Shown here: in pieces, positions 39,914 through 46,239 of the stretch | How positions within the stretch are numbered: the first letter of the stretch is position 1 | Layout of the letters: every line of letters begins with the position of its first letter | From: an uncultured Clostridia bacterium | Lineage (GTDB): Bacteria > Bacillota > Clostridia > Oscillospirales > UBA644 | Assembly: GCA_948443805.1 (NCBI GenBank) | Contig: CAOJUB010000013.1 | Location: 1 to 46,239 of the forward strand | DNA: 46,239 nt | Reading direction: 5' to 3' | Program-made: the position numbers and the translations under genes | Notes under the pieces: generated by a model | Told to the model about the DNA's origin: nothing | What the model saw: the letters and a program-made list of their open reading frames with translations, nothing else | Databases searched by the model: none

Positions 39914-39987
39914 CCTTTTTTCTGTCGGAGTTTGCTGTTATTTGTTTCAAAATGGTGGACTTTTTGTAAAAAAACGGATGTCGGCTC

Positions 39988-40016
39988 TTGACAAAAAAAA
40001 AGATATACAGTATAAT
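39988..40016 (+). promoter_or_regulatory. Sigma-A promoter of the TrpXYZ-like operon
   Basis: TTGACA (39988-39993), 17 bases, TATAAT (40011-40016), a perfect match. The -10 surroundings (ATATACAGTATAATAAA) are repeated at 282-300 on the minus strand. Confidence 0.9.
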
Positions 40017-40027
40017 AAAGTAAATCA

Positions 40028-40049
40028 TTTATCAGATTGCTCTGATAAA
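40028..40049 (+). promoter_or_regulatory. Hairpin at the 5' end of the TrpXYZ-like mRNA
   Basis: TTTATCAGA-TTGC-TCTGATAAA, a perfect 9-bp inverted repeat starting a few bases after the expected transcript start and ending 20 bases before the start codon. It may be a protein operator or a 5' stabiliser. Confidence 0.5.
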
Positions 40050-40069
40050 GTAAGAAGAGGAGTGTTACC

Positions 40070-41038
40070 ATGAACGCAAAAAAAATATTCGCAATGCTTT
40101 TGGCGGTCGTATTTTGTCTTTCTCTGGCGGCCTGCAATCAGCAGCCTTCCGAGAAAAAGGTTTATAAAGTCGGCATTTGCCAGCTGGTAAAACATGAGGC
40201 GCTGGACGAGGCAACGAGAGGTTTCCGCCAGGCGCTGGTTGACAAATTCGGCGAGGACGGCGTTGTTATTGACGAACAGAATGCCGCCGGTGCGAACGAT
40301 ACCTGCACGACGATTGTGAACAATTTTGTTTCTCAGAAAGTGGACCTGATAATGGCCAATGCTACCGGCGCGCTTCAGGCTGCTTATAATGCGACGACGG
40401 AAATTCCGGTTCTCGGCACATCGATTACGGAATACAGCGTAGCTCTTGAACTGGAGAACTTTAACGGTACTGTCGGCGGAAATATTTCCGGAACTTCCGA
40501 CCTTGCGCCGCTTGACGAGCAGGCTCAGATGATTCTTGATTTCTTCCCCAGTGTGAAAAAGGTCGGCCTTCTTTACTGTTCCGGAGAAGCGAATTCCCAG
40601 TATCAGATCGATGTGGTAAAAGCGTTTCTGGAAGGAAAAGGCGTTACCTGCACCGAATATAAATTTGCCGATTCCAACGATGTGGCAATGATTGCCGAAA
40701 AGGCTGCGGCTGACAGTGAGGTTCTTTATGTTCCGACCGACAATACCGCTGCTTCCTGTGCGGAAACGATCAACAATGTTGTTCTTCCGACTAAAACGCC
40801 GATTATTGCCGGCGAAGAGGGAATTGCAAAGGGCTGCGGCATTGTAACGCTTTCGATCAGCTACTATGAAATCGGTTATAAAACCGGTGAAATGGCGGCG
40901 CAGATTCTTACCGGTGAAGCCGATATTTCTGAAATGCCGATTGCCTATGATCCGAATCCTGTCAAAAAATATAACAAAGCGCTTTGCGAAGAACTGCAGA
41001 TTAATGTTCCTTCGGATTACGTTGCAATCGGAGAGTAA
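40070..41038 (+). CDS. ABC transporter substrate-binding lipoprotein, TrpX-like
   Basis: 322 residues. Lipobox SLAAC, Cys22 lipidated. The mature protein has the two-lobed fold of the ABC_sub_bind family: KVGICQLVKHEALDEATRGF, IMANATGALQAAYNAT, then ISYYEIGYKTGEMAAQIL. Members of this family serve TrpXYZ-type tryptophan/aromatic and purine uptake, so the substrate is not decided. GAGGAG is upstream. The permease gene follows after an mRNA hairpin that may lower its expression. Confidence 0.85.
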   Translation: MNAKKIFAMLLAVVFCLSLAACNQQPSEKKVYKVGICQLVKHEALDEATRGFRQALVDKFGEDGVVIDEQNAAGANDTCTTIVNNFVSQKVDLIMANATGALQAAYNATTEIPVLGTSITEYSVALELENFNGTVGGNISGTSDLAPLDEQAQMILDFFPSVKKVGLLYCSGEANSQYQIDVVKAFLEGKGVTCTEYKFADSNDVAMIAEKAAADSEVLYVPTDNTAASCAETINNVVLPTKTPIIAGEEGIAKGCGIVTLSISYYEIGYKTGEMAAQILTGEADISEMPIAYDPNPVKKYNKALCEELQINVPSDYVAIGE

Positions 41039-41080
41039 TCGTTTTACAGCAGAAGACGGTTTAAAAATCAAATAAAAAGA

Positions 41081-41130
41081 GGATTTCCCGAAGACGGCTG
41101 CCTTGTTTTCGGGAAATTCCGTCATTTTTT
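41081..41130 (+). terminator. Intercistronic hairpin, likely partial terminator
   Basis: ATTTCCCGAA/TTCGGGAAAT, 10 bp, with a T run 8 bases after the stem. It sits between the binding protein and permease genes. Partial termination or 3' protection would keep the binding protein in excess. Confidence 0.5.
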
Positions 41131-41163
41131 ACCTGCCGCAATGCGGCGGAACGGAGTTGGAAA

Positions 41164-42072
41164 ATGGGGTTGTTAAATGCTTTGCCGGGCGCTGCCGCTC
41201 AGGGAATTATCTGGGGGATTATGGCGATTGGCGTTTATATTACATATAAGATTCTTGATTTGGCGGATCTGACGGTCGACGGTTCGATTTGTACCGGAAT
41301 GGCGGTCTGTACGATGATGATTGTTTCCGGTCATCACGTATGGTTCGCTATGCTGGCAGCTCTTCTTGCCGGAATGGCAGCAGGGCTGCTGACCGGAATT
41401 TTTCATACGCTGATGGGAATTCCTGCGATCCTGGCCGGTATTTTGACACAGCTGATCCTCTGGTCGGTTAACCTGAAGATTCTGGGAAAAGCCAATCAGG
41501 CGCTTCCTGCCCGGAATTACGGTGTTCTTGTAACTTCTCTCCGGAAAGAGGAAGCAATTTTTGTTCTGATCCTTTTTGCCGTTGTGATTATCGCGCTGCT
41601 GTACTGGTTTTTCGGCACGGAGTTCGGCGCTTCTGTCCGGGCGACGGGCTGCAATGCGAAAATGAGCGTTGCGCAGGGAATCAACACCCAGTTTAATAAA
41701 GTTTTCGGTTTTATTCTTTCCAACGGAATTGTCGCCCTGGCGGGCGCGCTGCTCGCACAGTATTCCGGAAAAGCGGATATTAACGACGGGCGGGGCGCGA
41801 TCGTTATCGGGCTTGCGGCTGTGATTATCGGCGAAGCCCTGATCTCCCGGCTTTCTCAAAATTTTATCCTTCGGCTTTTCGGCGTGATTCTCGGCGGCGT
41901 GATTTATTATCTGGTGTATCAGACGGTTATTTTCTTCGGGCTGGATACCGACCTTCTGAAGATGCTTTCCGCTTTGGTCGTTGCCGTTTTCCTTGCGATT
42001 CCTTATTGGAAAAAACACTTCTTTTCAAAAACAAAATTGCCGAAGGCCGGGGAGGAAAAACAGGATGCTTGA
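41164..42072 (+). CDS. ABC transporter permease, TrpY-like
   Basis: 302 residues, about eight or nine membrane helices, with an opening LPGAAAQGIIWGIMAIGVYITYKILDLADLTVDG typical of this permease family, and the cytoplasmic coupling segment RATGCNAKMSVAQGINTQFNKVFGF. GGAG precedes ATG 41164. It overlaps the ATP-binding gene by 8 bases. Confidence 0.87.
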   Translation: MGLLNALPGAAAQGIIWGIMAIGVYITYKILDLADLTVDGSICTGMAVCTMMIVSGHHVWFAMLAALLAGMAAGLLTGIFHTLMGIPAILAGILTQLILWSVNLKILGKANQALPARNYGVLVTSLRKEEAIFVLILFAVVIIALLYWFFGTEFGASVRATGCNAKMSVAQGINTQFNKVFGFILSNGIVALAGALLAQYSGKADINDGRGAIVIGLAAVIIGEALISRLSQNFILRLFGVILGGVIYYLVYQTVIFFGLDTDLLKMLSALVVAVFLAIPYWKKHFFSKTKLPKAGEEKQDA

Positions 42073-42859
42073 AATCAGTCGTATCACCAAAATATTCAAC
42101 GCCGGCACCGTCAATGAAAAGGTTGCGCTCAATGATCTTTCCCTGACGATTCACGATGGGGATTTTATTACGGTTATCGGCGGAAACGGCGCGGGAAAAT
42201 CAACGCTTTTAAATTCGATTGCCGGCACGTTTCCTGTCGACGCCGGTAATATCCGGATTGATGATTCGGATATTACCCGTCTTCCGGAATATAAACGGGC
42301 CAAATTTATCGGGCGTGTTTTTCAGGATCCGATGACCGGAACGGCCGGCGATATGTGGATTGAAGAAAATATGGCGCTGGCTCTGCGGCGGGGAAAACGC
42401 CGTGGACTTGGCTGGGCGATTACATCGAAAGACCGCGCGCTTTTTAAAGAAATGCTCAAAGAACTGAATCTCGGTTTGGAAGACCGTCTTTCTACCAAAG
42501 TCGGCCTTCTTTCAGGGGGGCAGAGGCAGGCGATTACGCTTTTGATGGCTACGCTGCAAAAACCGAAACTGCTTCTTCTGGATGAGCACACCGCAGCGCT
42601 TGACCCGAAAACTGCGGCGAAAGTGCTGGAGCTGACCGAGACGATTATCCGGGAACATGCGCTTACCGCTCTGATGGTTACGCATAATATGAAGGACGCG
42701 ATCCGTCTTGGCAACCGGCTGATTATGATGGCCGACGGAAAGATTATTTTTGATGTTTCGGGCGAAGAAAAAAAGAAGCTGACCGTGAATGATCTGCTTG
42801 AGAAATTTGAAGAAGCCAGCCACGGCGGTTTTGCCAACGACCGGATGATTCTCGGCTGA
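42065..42859 (+). CDS. ABC transporter ATP-binding protein, TrpZ-like
   Basis: 264 residues from ATG 42065, with GGAGG inside the end of the permease gene. Walker A GGNGAGKSTLL, Q-loop VFQDPMTG, signature LLSGGQRQAI, Walker B LLLLDEHTAALDP with His in place of the common Pro, and the switch His in MVTHNMKDA. It energises the two proteins upstream. A terminator lies 26 bases after the stop. Confidence 0.9.
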   Translation: MLEISRITKIFNAGTVNEKVALNDLSLTIHDGDFITVIGGNGAGKSTLLNSIAGTFPVDAGNIRIDDSDITRLPEYKRAKFIGRVFQDPMTGTAGDMWIEENMALALRRGKRRGLGWAITSKDRALFKEMLKELNLGLEDRLSTKVGLLSGGQRQAITLLMATLQKPKLLLLDEHTAALDPKTAAKVLELTETIIREHALTALMVTHNMKDAIRLGNRLIMMADGKIIFDVSGEEKKKLTVNDLLEKFEEASHGGFANDRMILG

Positions 42860-42884
42860 GAAGTTTGTTTTTTGAACGAAAATG

Positions 42885-42914
42885 GAACCGTGATTGAAAC
42901 ACGGTTCTTTTTCT
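42885..42914 (+). terminator. Terminator of the TrpXYZ-like operon
   Basis: 8-bp stem GAACCGTG/CACGGTTC with a 7-base loop, followed by TTTTTC. Confidence 0.85.
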
Positions 42915-42958
42915 TTTGTCAAAAATATGCTTGTTCCCGATTTTGTCGAAAATACCCC

Positions 42959-42987
42959 TTGATTTTTTCTTTTTGAAGTGCTATAAT
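42959..42987 (+). promoter_or_regulatory. Promoter of trkA-trkH
   Basis: TTGATT (42959-42964), 17 bases, TATAAT (42982-42987). The leader of about 40 bases leaves no room for a c-di-AMP riboswitch. Confidence 0.8.
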
Positions 42988-43030
42988 AGTGCAGAAATAT
43001 TTTATTTGTGAAATCAGGTGCGGAATCGTT

Positions 43031-44386
43031 ATGAATATCGTTGTTGTCGGCTGCGGAAAAATCGGAACAACTATTCTTGCCAGTCTTGTCTCTGAAGGGC
43101 ACGACGTTGTTGCGCTGGATTCTGATCCGGCCGTTGTTTCTGAAATTGTCAATATTTACGATGTGATGGGGGTTTGCGGAAACGGCGCGGATATGGAATC
43201 GCTGGAAGAAGCGCAGGCCGAACGGGCGGAAATGTTTATTGCCGTGACAGGTTCGGACGAGCTGAATATGCTGAGCTGTTTTATGGCGAAAAAAATGGGC
43301 GCCAAACATACCGTTGCACGTATTCGGAATCCGGAATACAACGATAAAGGGCTGGCGTTCATGCGGCAGCAGCTGGATCTTTCCCTCTCGATTAACCCGG
43401 ATCTGATGGCGGCAAGAGAGCTGCTGAATATTCTGAAACTGCCTTCGGCTGTTAAAATTGAAACTTTTTCTCAGGGCAGCTTTGAGATTATAGAACTCTG
43501 GCTGAAGAATTCGGTTCTTGATGGCAAAAGAATCAGCGAGATCCGGGATAAATACAAAACTAAATTTCTTATCTGCGCCGTTCGCCGCGGAGAACAGGTC
43601 TTTATTCCGGACGGAAATTTTGAATTAAAGAACGGAGACAAAATCGGCCTGACGGCTTCTCCTGCAGAAATGCAGAAATTCCTTCGTTCGGTCGGCGTGC
43701 TGCAGAAACAGGCGCGCAATGTGATGATTCTCGGCGGAAGCCGAACCGCTTATTATCTTGCAAAAATGCTTGGCAGTATCGGAAATTCGGTGAAAATCAT
43801 CGAAAAAGATCCCGCGGTTTGTAGCGAGCTTTGTGAGGCGCTTCCGAAAACCGTTATTATTCAGGGTGACGGCGCGCAGCAGGAATTGCTTCTGGAAGAA
43901 GGGATTCGGACGGTCGATGCCTTTGTGGCGCTGACGGGCATGGATGAAGAGAATATTTTGATTTCCATCTTTGCCGCCCTGCAGAATGTTCCGAAAGTAA
44001 TTTCAAAGATCAACCGGGATGAACTTTTTTCCATGGCGGAAAAACTGGGGCTGGATTGTCTTATCTCTCCGAAAAAAATTATTTCGGACGTTATGGTTCG
44101 GTATGCACGGGCGCTGCAAAATTCGCTTGGAAGCAATGTCGAAACACTCTATAAATTAATGGGGGACAGAGCGGAGGCGTTGGAATTCAATGTGAAAGCC
44201 GACCCGAAACTGACCGGCATTCCGCTGAAGGAACTTCGTTTGAAATCGAATATTTTGATCGCCGGGATTATCCGTGACCGGAAGACCGTTATTCCTGTCG
44301 GCGAGGATATGATTCTTCCCGGAGATCGGGTGATCGTCCTTTCAGCCGGGCAGCGGTTGAATGATTTATCCGATATCTTAAAATAA
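43031..44386 (+). CDS. trkA: Potassium uptake regulatory protein TrkA
   Basis: 451 residues from ATG 43031 (AGGTG upstream). Two RCK repeats: a first NAD-binding fold starts MNIVVVGCGKIGTTI with an acidic end of the second strand (ALDSDP), a second starts VMILGGSRTAYYLAKM. TrkA-C domains follow each (KNSVLDGKRISEIRD and later LTGIPLKELRLKSN). It is the cytosolic nucleotide-sensing ring that gates TrkH, encoded 17 bases downstream. The double-RCK length separates it from the half-size KtrA. Confidence 0.92.
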   Translation: MNIVVVGCGKIGTTILASLVSEGHDVVALDSDPAVVSEIVNIYDVMGVCGNGADMESLEEAQAERAEMFIAVTGSDELNMLSCFMAKKMGAKHTVARIRNPEYNDKGLAFMRQQLDLSLSINPDLMAARELLNILKLPSAVKIETFSQGSFEIIELWLKNSVLDGKRISEIRDKYKTKFLICAVRRGEQVFIPDGNFELKNGDKIGLTASPAEMQKFLRSVGVLQKQARNVMILGGSRTAYYLAKMLGSIGNSVKIIEKDPAVCSELCEALPKTVIIQGDGAQQELLLEEGIRTVDAFVALTGMDEENILISIFAALQNVPKVISKINRDELFSMAEKLGLDCLISPKKIISDVMVRYARALQNSLGSNVETLYKLMGDRAEALEFNVKADPKLTGIPLKELRLKSNILIAGIIRDRKTVIPVGEDMILPGDRVIVLSAGQRLNDLSDILK

Positions 44387-44403
44387 AGGTTGGCTTTTTT
44401 GAT

Positions 44404-45846
44404 ATGAATCGCAGAATGGTTTTTTATATGATCGGTCAGATTATCAAGCTGGAAGCGGCTTTGCTGCTGTTTCCTGTCTTGGTTTCCCTGTTTTTCCGGG
44501 AACGCTGTCTCTGGTCTTTTTTGATCACCGCCGGGATTGCCGTCGTTTTCGGTTTTGGTCTGACCCTGCTTTTTAAACCGAAGGATAAGCTGATTTATGC
44601 CAAAGAAGGCTTTGTGATCGTCGCTTTTGCCTGGCTGCTTCTGTCTGCCTTGGGGGCGCTTCCGTTTTTTCTCAGCGGTGAAATTCCCAGCTATATCGAC
44701 GCTTTTTTTGAAACGGTCAGCGGTTTTACGACAACCGGCGCTTCGATTCTCCGCTCCCCCGAGCCGTTGAGCCGGGGACTGCTGTTCTGGCGAAGTTTTA
44801 CCCACTGGATCGGCGGCATGGGCGTTTTGGTGCTGATTATGGCGATTATGCCAAACGATTCGGGTCGGAGTATTCATATTCTCCGGGCTGAAATTCCGGG
44901 TCCGATTGTCGGCAAATTGGTTCCGAAAATCCGGGAAACGGCGAAAATCCTTTATCTGATTTATGTCGCGATGACGGTCGCCGAAATTATTTTTCTTCTT
45001 TGCGGCGGTATGTCTCCTTTTGAGAGTGTTGTGCATACCTTCGGTACGGCCGGAACCGGAGGCTTTTCTACAAGAGTAGACAGCATTGCGGGGTATAGTC
45101 CGTATCTGCAAAACGTCATTACGATATTTATGCTGCTGTTCGGGATCAATTTCAATCTTTATTTTCTGTTGCTTGTCCGTCACTTTCGTTCGGTTTTCAA
45201 AAGTGCGGAACTGTGGTGCTATATCGGTCTGTTTGCCGGTTCTGTTGGGGTGATAACCGCGAATATCTATCCGCTTTACCGGAATTTTTCCGAATCGCTG
45301 CGTCTTTCGGCTTTTCAGGTTTCTTCCATTATGACGACGACCGGATATGCCACGGCTGACTTTAATCTGTGGCCTGATCTTTCCAAAAGTATTTTATTCT
45401 TTTTGATGTTTGTCGGCGCGTGCGCCGGTTCTACTGCGGGCGGGTTAAAGATTTCAAGAATTCTTCTTCTTTTTAAAATCATGCGCCGGGAGTTGAAACG
45501 CTTGCTGCATCCCCGGTCGGTCGGCACGGTTCACTTTGAGGGGAAAACCGTTTCTGACGCGACTCTCAGCAGCGTCGGCTCCTATTTCATTCTGTATGCT
45601 GTGGTATTGGTTTTTTCCTTTTTGCTGCTGAGCTTTGAGCCTTTCGGGCTGGAAACCAATCTTTCGGCGGTCGTTGCCTGCTTCAACAATGTCGGCCCGG
45701 GTTTGGGCGGTGTAGGACCTGCGGCCTGTTACGCCGATTATTCTGCCTTTTCAAAAATGGTGCTTTCGTTTGCCATGCTTTTCGGACGGCTGGAGATTTA
45801 CCCGATTCTTTTTGCTCTTTCTCCCTCGACCTGGACGCGGAAATGA
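44404..45846 (+). CDS. trkH: Potassium channel subunit TrkH
   Basis: 480 residues, a polytopic membrane protein. Four pore-type repeats are visible: FFETVSGFTTTGASIL, HTFGTAGTGGFSTR, SSIMTTTGYATADF and ACFNNVGPGLGGVGP, each with the conserved filter Gly. Also the central FWRSFTHWIGGMGVLVL helix. It works with TrkA as a low-affinity potassium importer. AAAGGTTGG precedes the ATG. Length matches the family. Confidence 0.93.
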   Translation: MNRRMVFYMIGQIIKLEAALLLFPVLVSLFFRERCLWSFLITAGIAVVFGFGLTLLFKPKDKLIYAKEGFVIVAFAWLLLSALGALPFFLSGEIPSYIDAFFETVSGFTTTGASILRSPEPLSRGLLFWRSFTHWIGGMGVLVLIMAIMPNDSGRSIHILRAEIPGPIVGKLVPKIRETAKILYLIYVAMTVAEIIFLLCGGMSPFESVVHTFGTAGTGGFSTRVDSIAGYSPYLQNVITIFMLLFGINFNLYFLLLVRHFRSVFKSAELWCYIGLFAGSVGVITANIYPLYRNFSESLRLSAFQVSSIMTTTGYATADFNLWPDLSKSILFFLMFVGACAGSTAGGLKISRILLLFKIMRRELKRLLHPRSVGTVHFEGKTVSDATLSSVGSYFILYAVVLVFSFLLLSFEPFGLETNLSAVVACFNNVGPGLGGVGPAACYADYSAFSKMVLSFAMLFGRLEIYPILFALSPSTWTRK

Positions 45847-45925
45847 GCCGGGTAAAAGAATTTTTTTTGCAGAGAACGGAAAAAGAGAAGTTAATAATAA
45901 AAGGGAATCATAGCATGATGTAAAA

Positions 45926-45960
45926 ATACCCGCCGAAAAGTTCATTTTTTCGGCGGGTAT
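45926..45960. terminator. Terminator after trkH
   Basis: A stem of at least 12 bp around ACCCGCCG...CGGCGGGT with AAAA/TTTT at the inner end. The T run is stronger on the minus strand (TATTTTTAC), so it may also stop transcripts from the right-hand end. Confidence 0.75.
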
Positions 45961-45991
45961 TCCTTTATGTGATATTAAGAGCCTATTGGTC

Positions 45992-46020
45992 AGGGGTTTC
46001 ACCCAAAAGGTGAAACCCCT
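45992..46020. other. Perfect 12-bp hairpin of unknown role
   Basis: AGGGGTTTCACC-CAAAA-GGTGAAACCCCT. There is no T tract on either side, so it is not a clear terminator. It could mark the boundary of an inserted element. Confidence 0.5.
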
Positions 46021-46035
46021 TCGATAAACTGGAAT

Positions 46036-46137
46036 TTATCTGTTTTCGATAATCAATTCTTTGCACTTCCATTCTTCACCCAGAACACAATATGTTTCTG
46101 TAATCCAAAACGCAAGCAACAGAGCAGGAAATATCAA
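46036..46137 (-). CDS. Possible 33-residue membrane peptide
   Basis: TTG 46137 is preceded by GGGAGG at ideal spacing. The product starts hydrophobic (MIFPALLLAFWITETY) and ends with charged residues (EEWKCKELIIENR). The sequence competes with a plus-strand open frame in the same place; only one can be right. Confidence 0.3.
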   Translation of the reverse strand: MIFPALLLAFWITETYCVLGEEWKCKELIIENR

Positions 46138-46239
46138 ATATACCTCCCAAACCTGTTATGTCCGCTGAAGCCGTCGCATATCCGAAGCTGTTAAAGATTT
46201 ATAAGGAACTAAACCGCCAAAACGGGATTATCTTTGACG
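46109..46239 (+). pseudogene. Possible gene fragment running off the right edge
   Basis: The plus-strand frame is open from 46109 to the window end and reads like real protein, ending AEAVAYPKLLKIYKELNRQN then GIIFD. The first ATG is at 46157, but no ribosome binding site precedes it, so it may be a 5'-truncated gene or an unrecognised start. I do not recognise the family. Confidence 0.3.

Overview
The window comes from a spore-forming member of the Clostridia (Bacillota). Evidence: a complete spoIIAA-spoIIAB-sigF operon, Bce-type peptide-resistance signalling, a DUF3343 / cysteine desulfurase pair, a dockerin-bearing secreted protein, purine-rich Shine-Dalgarno sites before almost every gene, and many near-perfect TTGACA-N17-TATAAT promoters. 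GC content looks intermediate. I cannot name the genus. No rRNA or tRNA gene and no CRISPR array was recognised by eye.

Layout. 1-80: the 5' end of a minus-strand secreted or membrane protein. 480-8584: a compact plus-strand phage-derived structural cluster with small and large terminase, SPP1-type portal, P22-like coat, connector and tail-tube candidates, tail hub, a scaffold-like protein in an unusual late position, and an amidase. It has no visible integrase, repressor, replication genes, tape measure or holin. 8589-14069 (minus): a BceRS-BceAB-type antimicrobial-peptide sensing and resistance module extended by a translationally coupled lipoprotein and a 44-residue membrane peptide. 14083-21740: a P-loop ATPase, a Gfo/Idh/MocA oxidoreductase, a ketopantoate reductase homologue, an NfeD / SPFH operon whose NfeD seems to start at ACG, DUF3343 plus cysteine desulfurase, and DUF378. 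21991-30366: a carbohydrate cluster of two tandem GH31 proteins (the second has lost its catalytic acid/base), a BNR-repeat sialidase-like protein, and a dockerin-DUF4838 protein.

30378-31105 holds what I consider the most interesting content: three minus-strand cloverleaf RNA elements with constant loop sequences. The two outer copies each carry a consensus promoter placed so that transcription starts at the closing stem, and each is followed by a U-rich tract. The middle copy is decayed. Then come an unknown 162-residue protein, uppP, the spoIIA operon, an array of degenerate 40-bp tandem repeats, and a phage-like genetic switch (XRE repressor plus minimal HExxH protein, divergent from a small membrane protein, with operators set inside both promoters).

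36759-46239: purA, a zinc-ribbon TM2 protein, an ECF S component with a DUF4430 lipoprotein behind a tandem-palindrome operator, a TrpXYZ-like ABC importer, and the TrkA/TrkH potassium system. The last 200 bases are ambiguous. All functional statements rest on reading motifs by eye; no database search was run.
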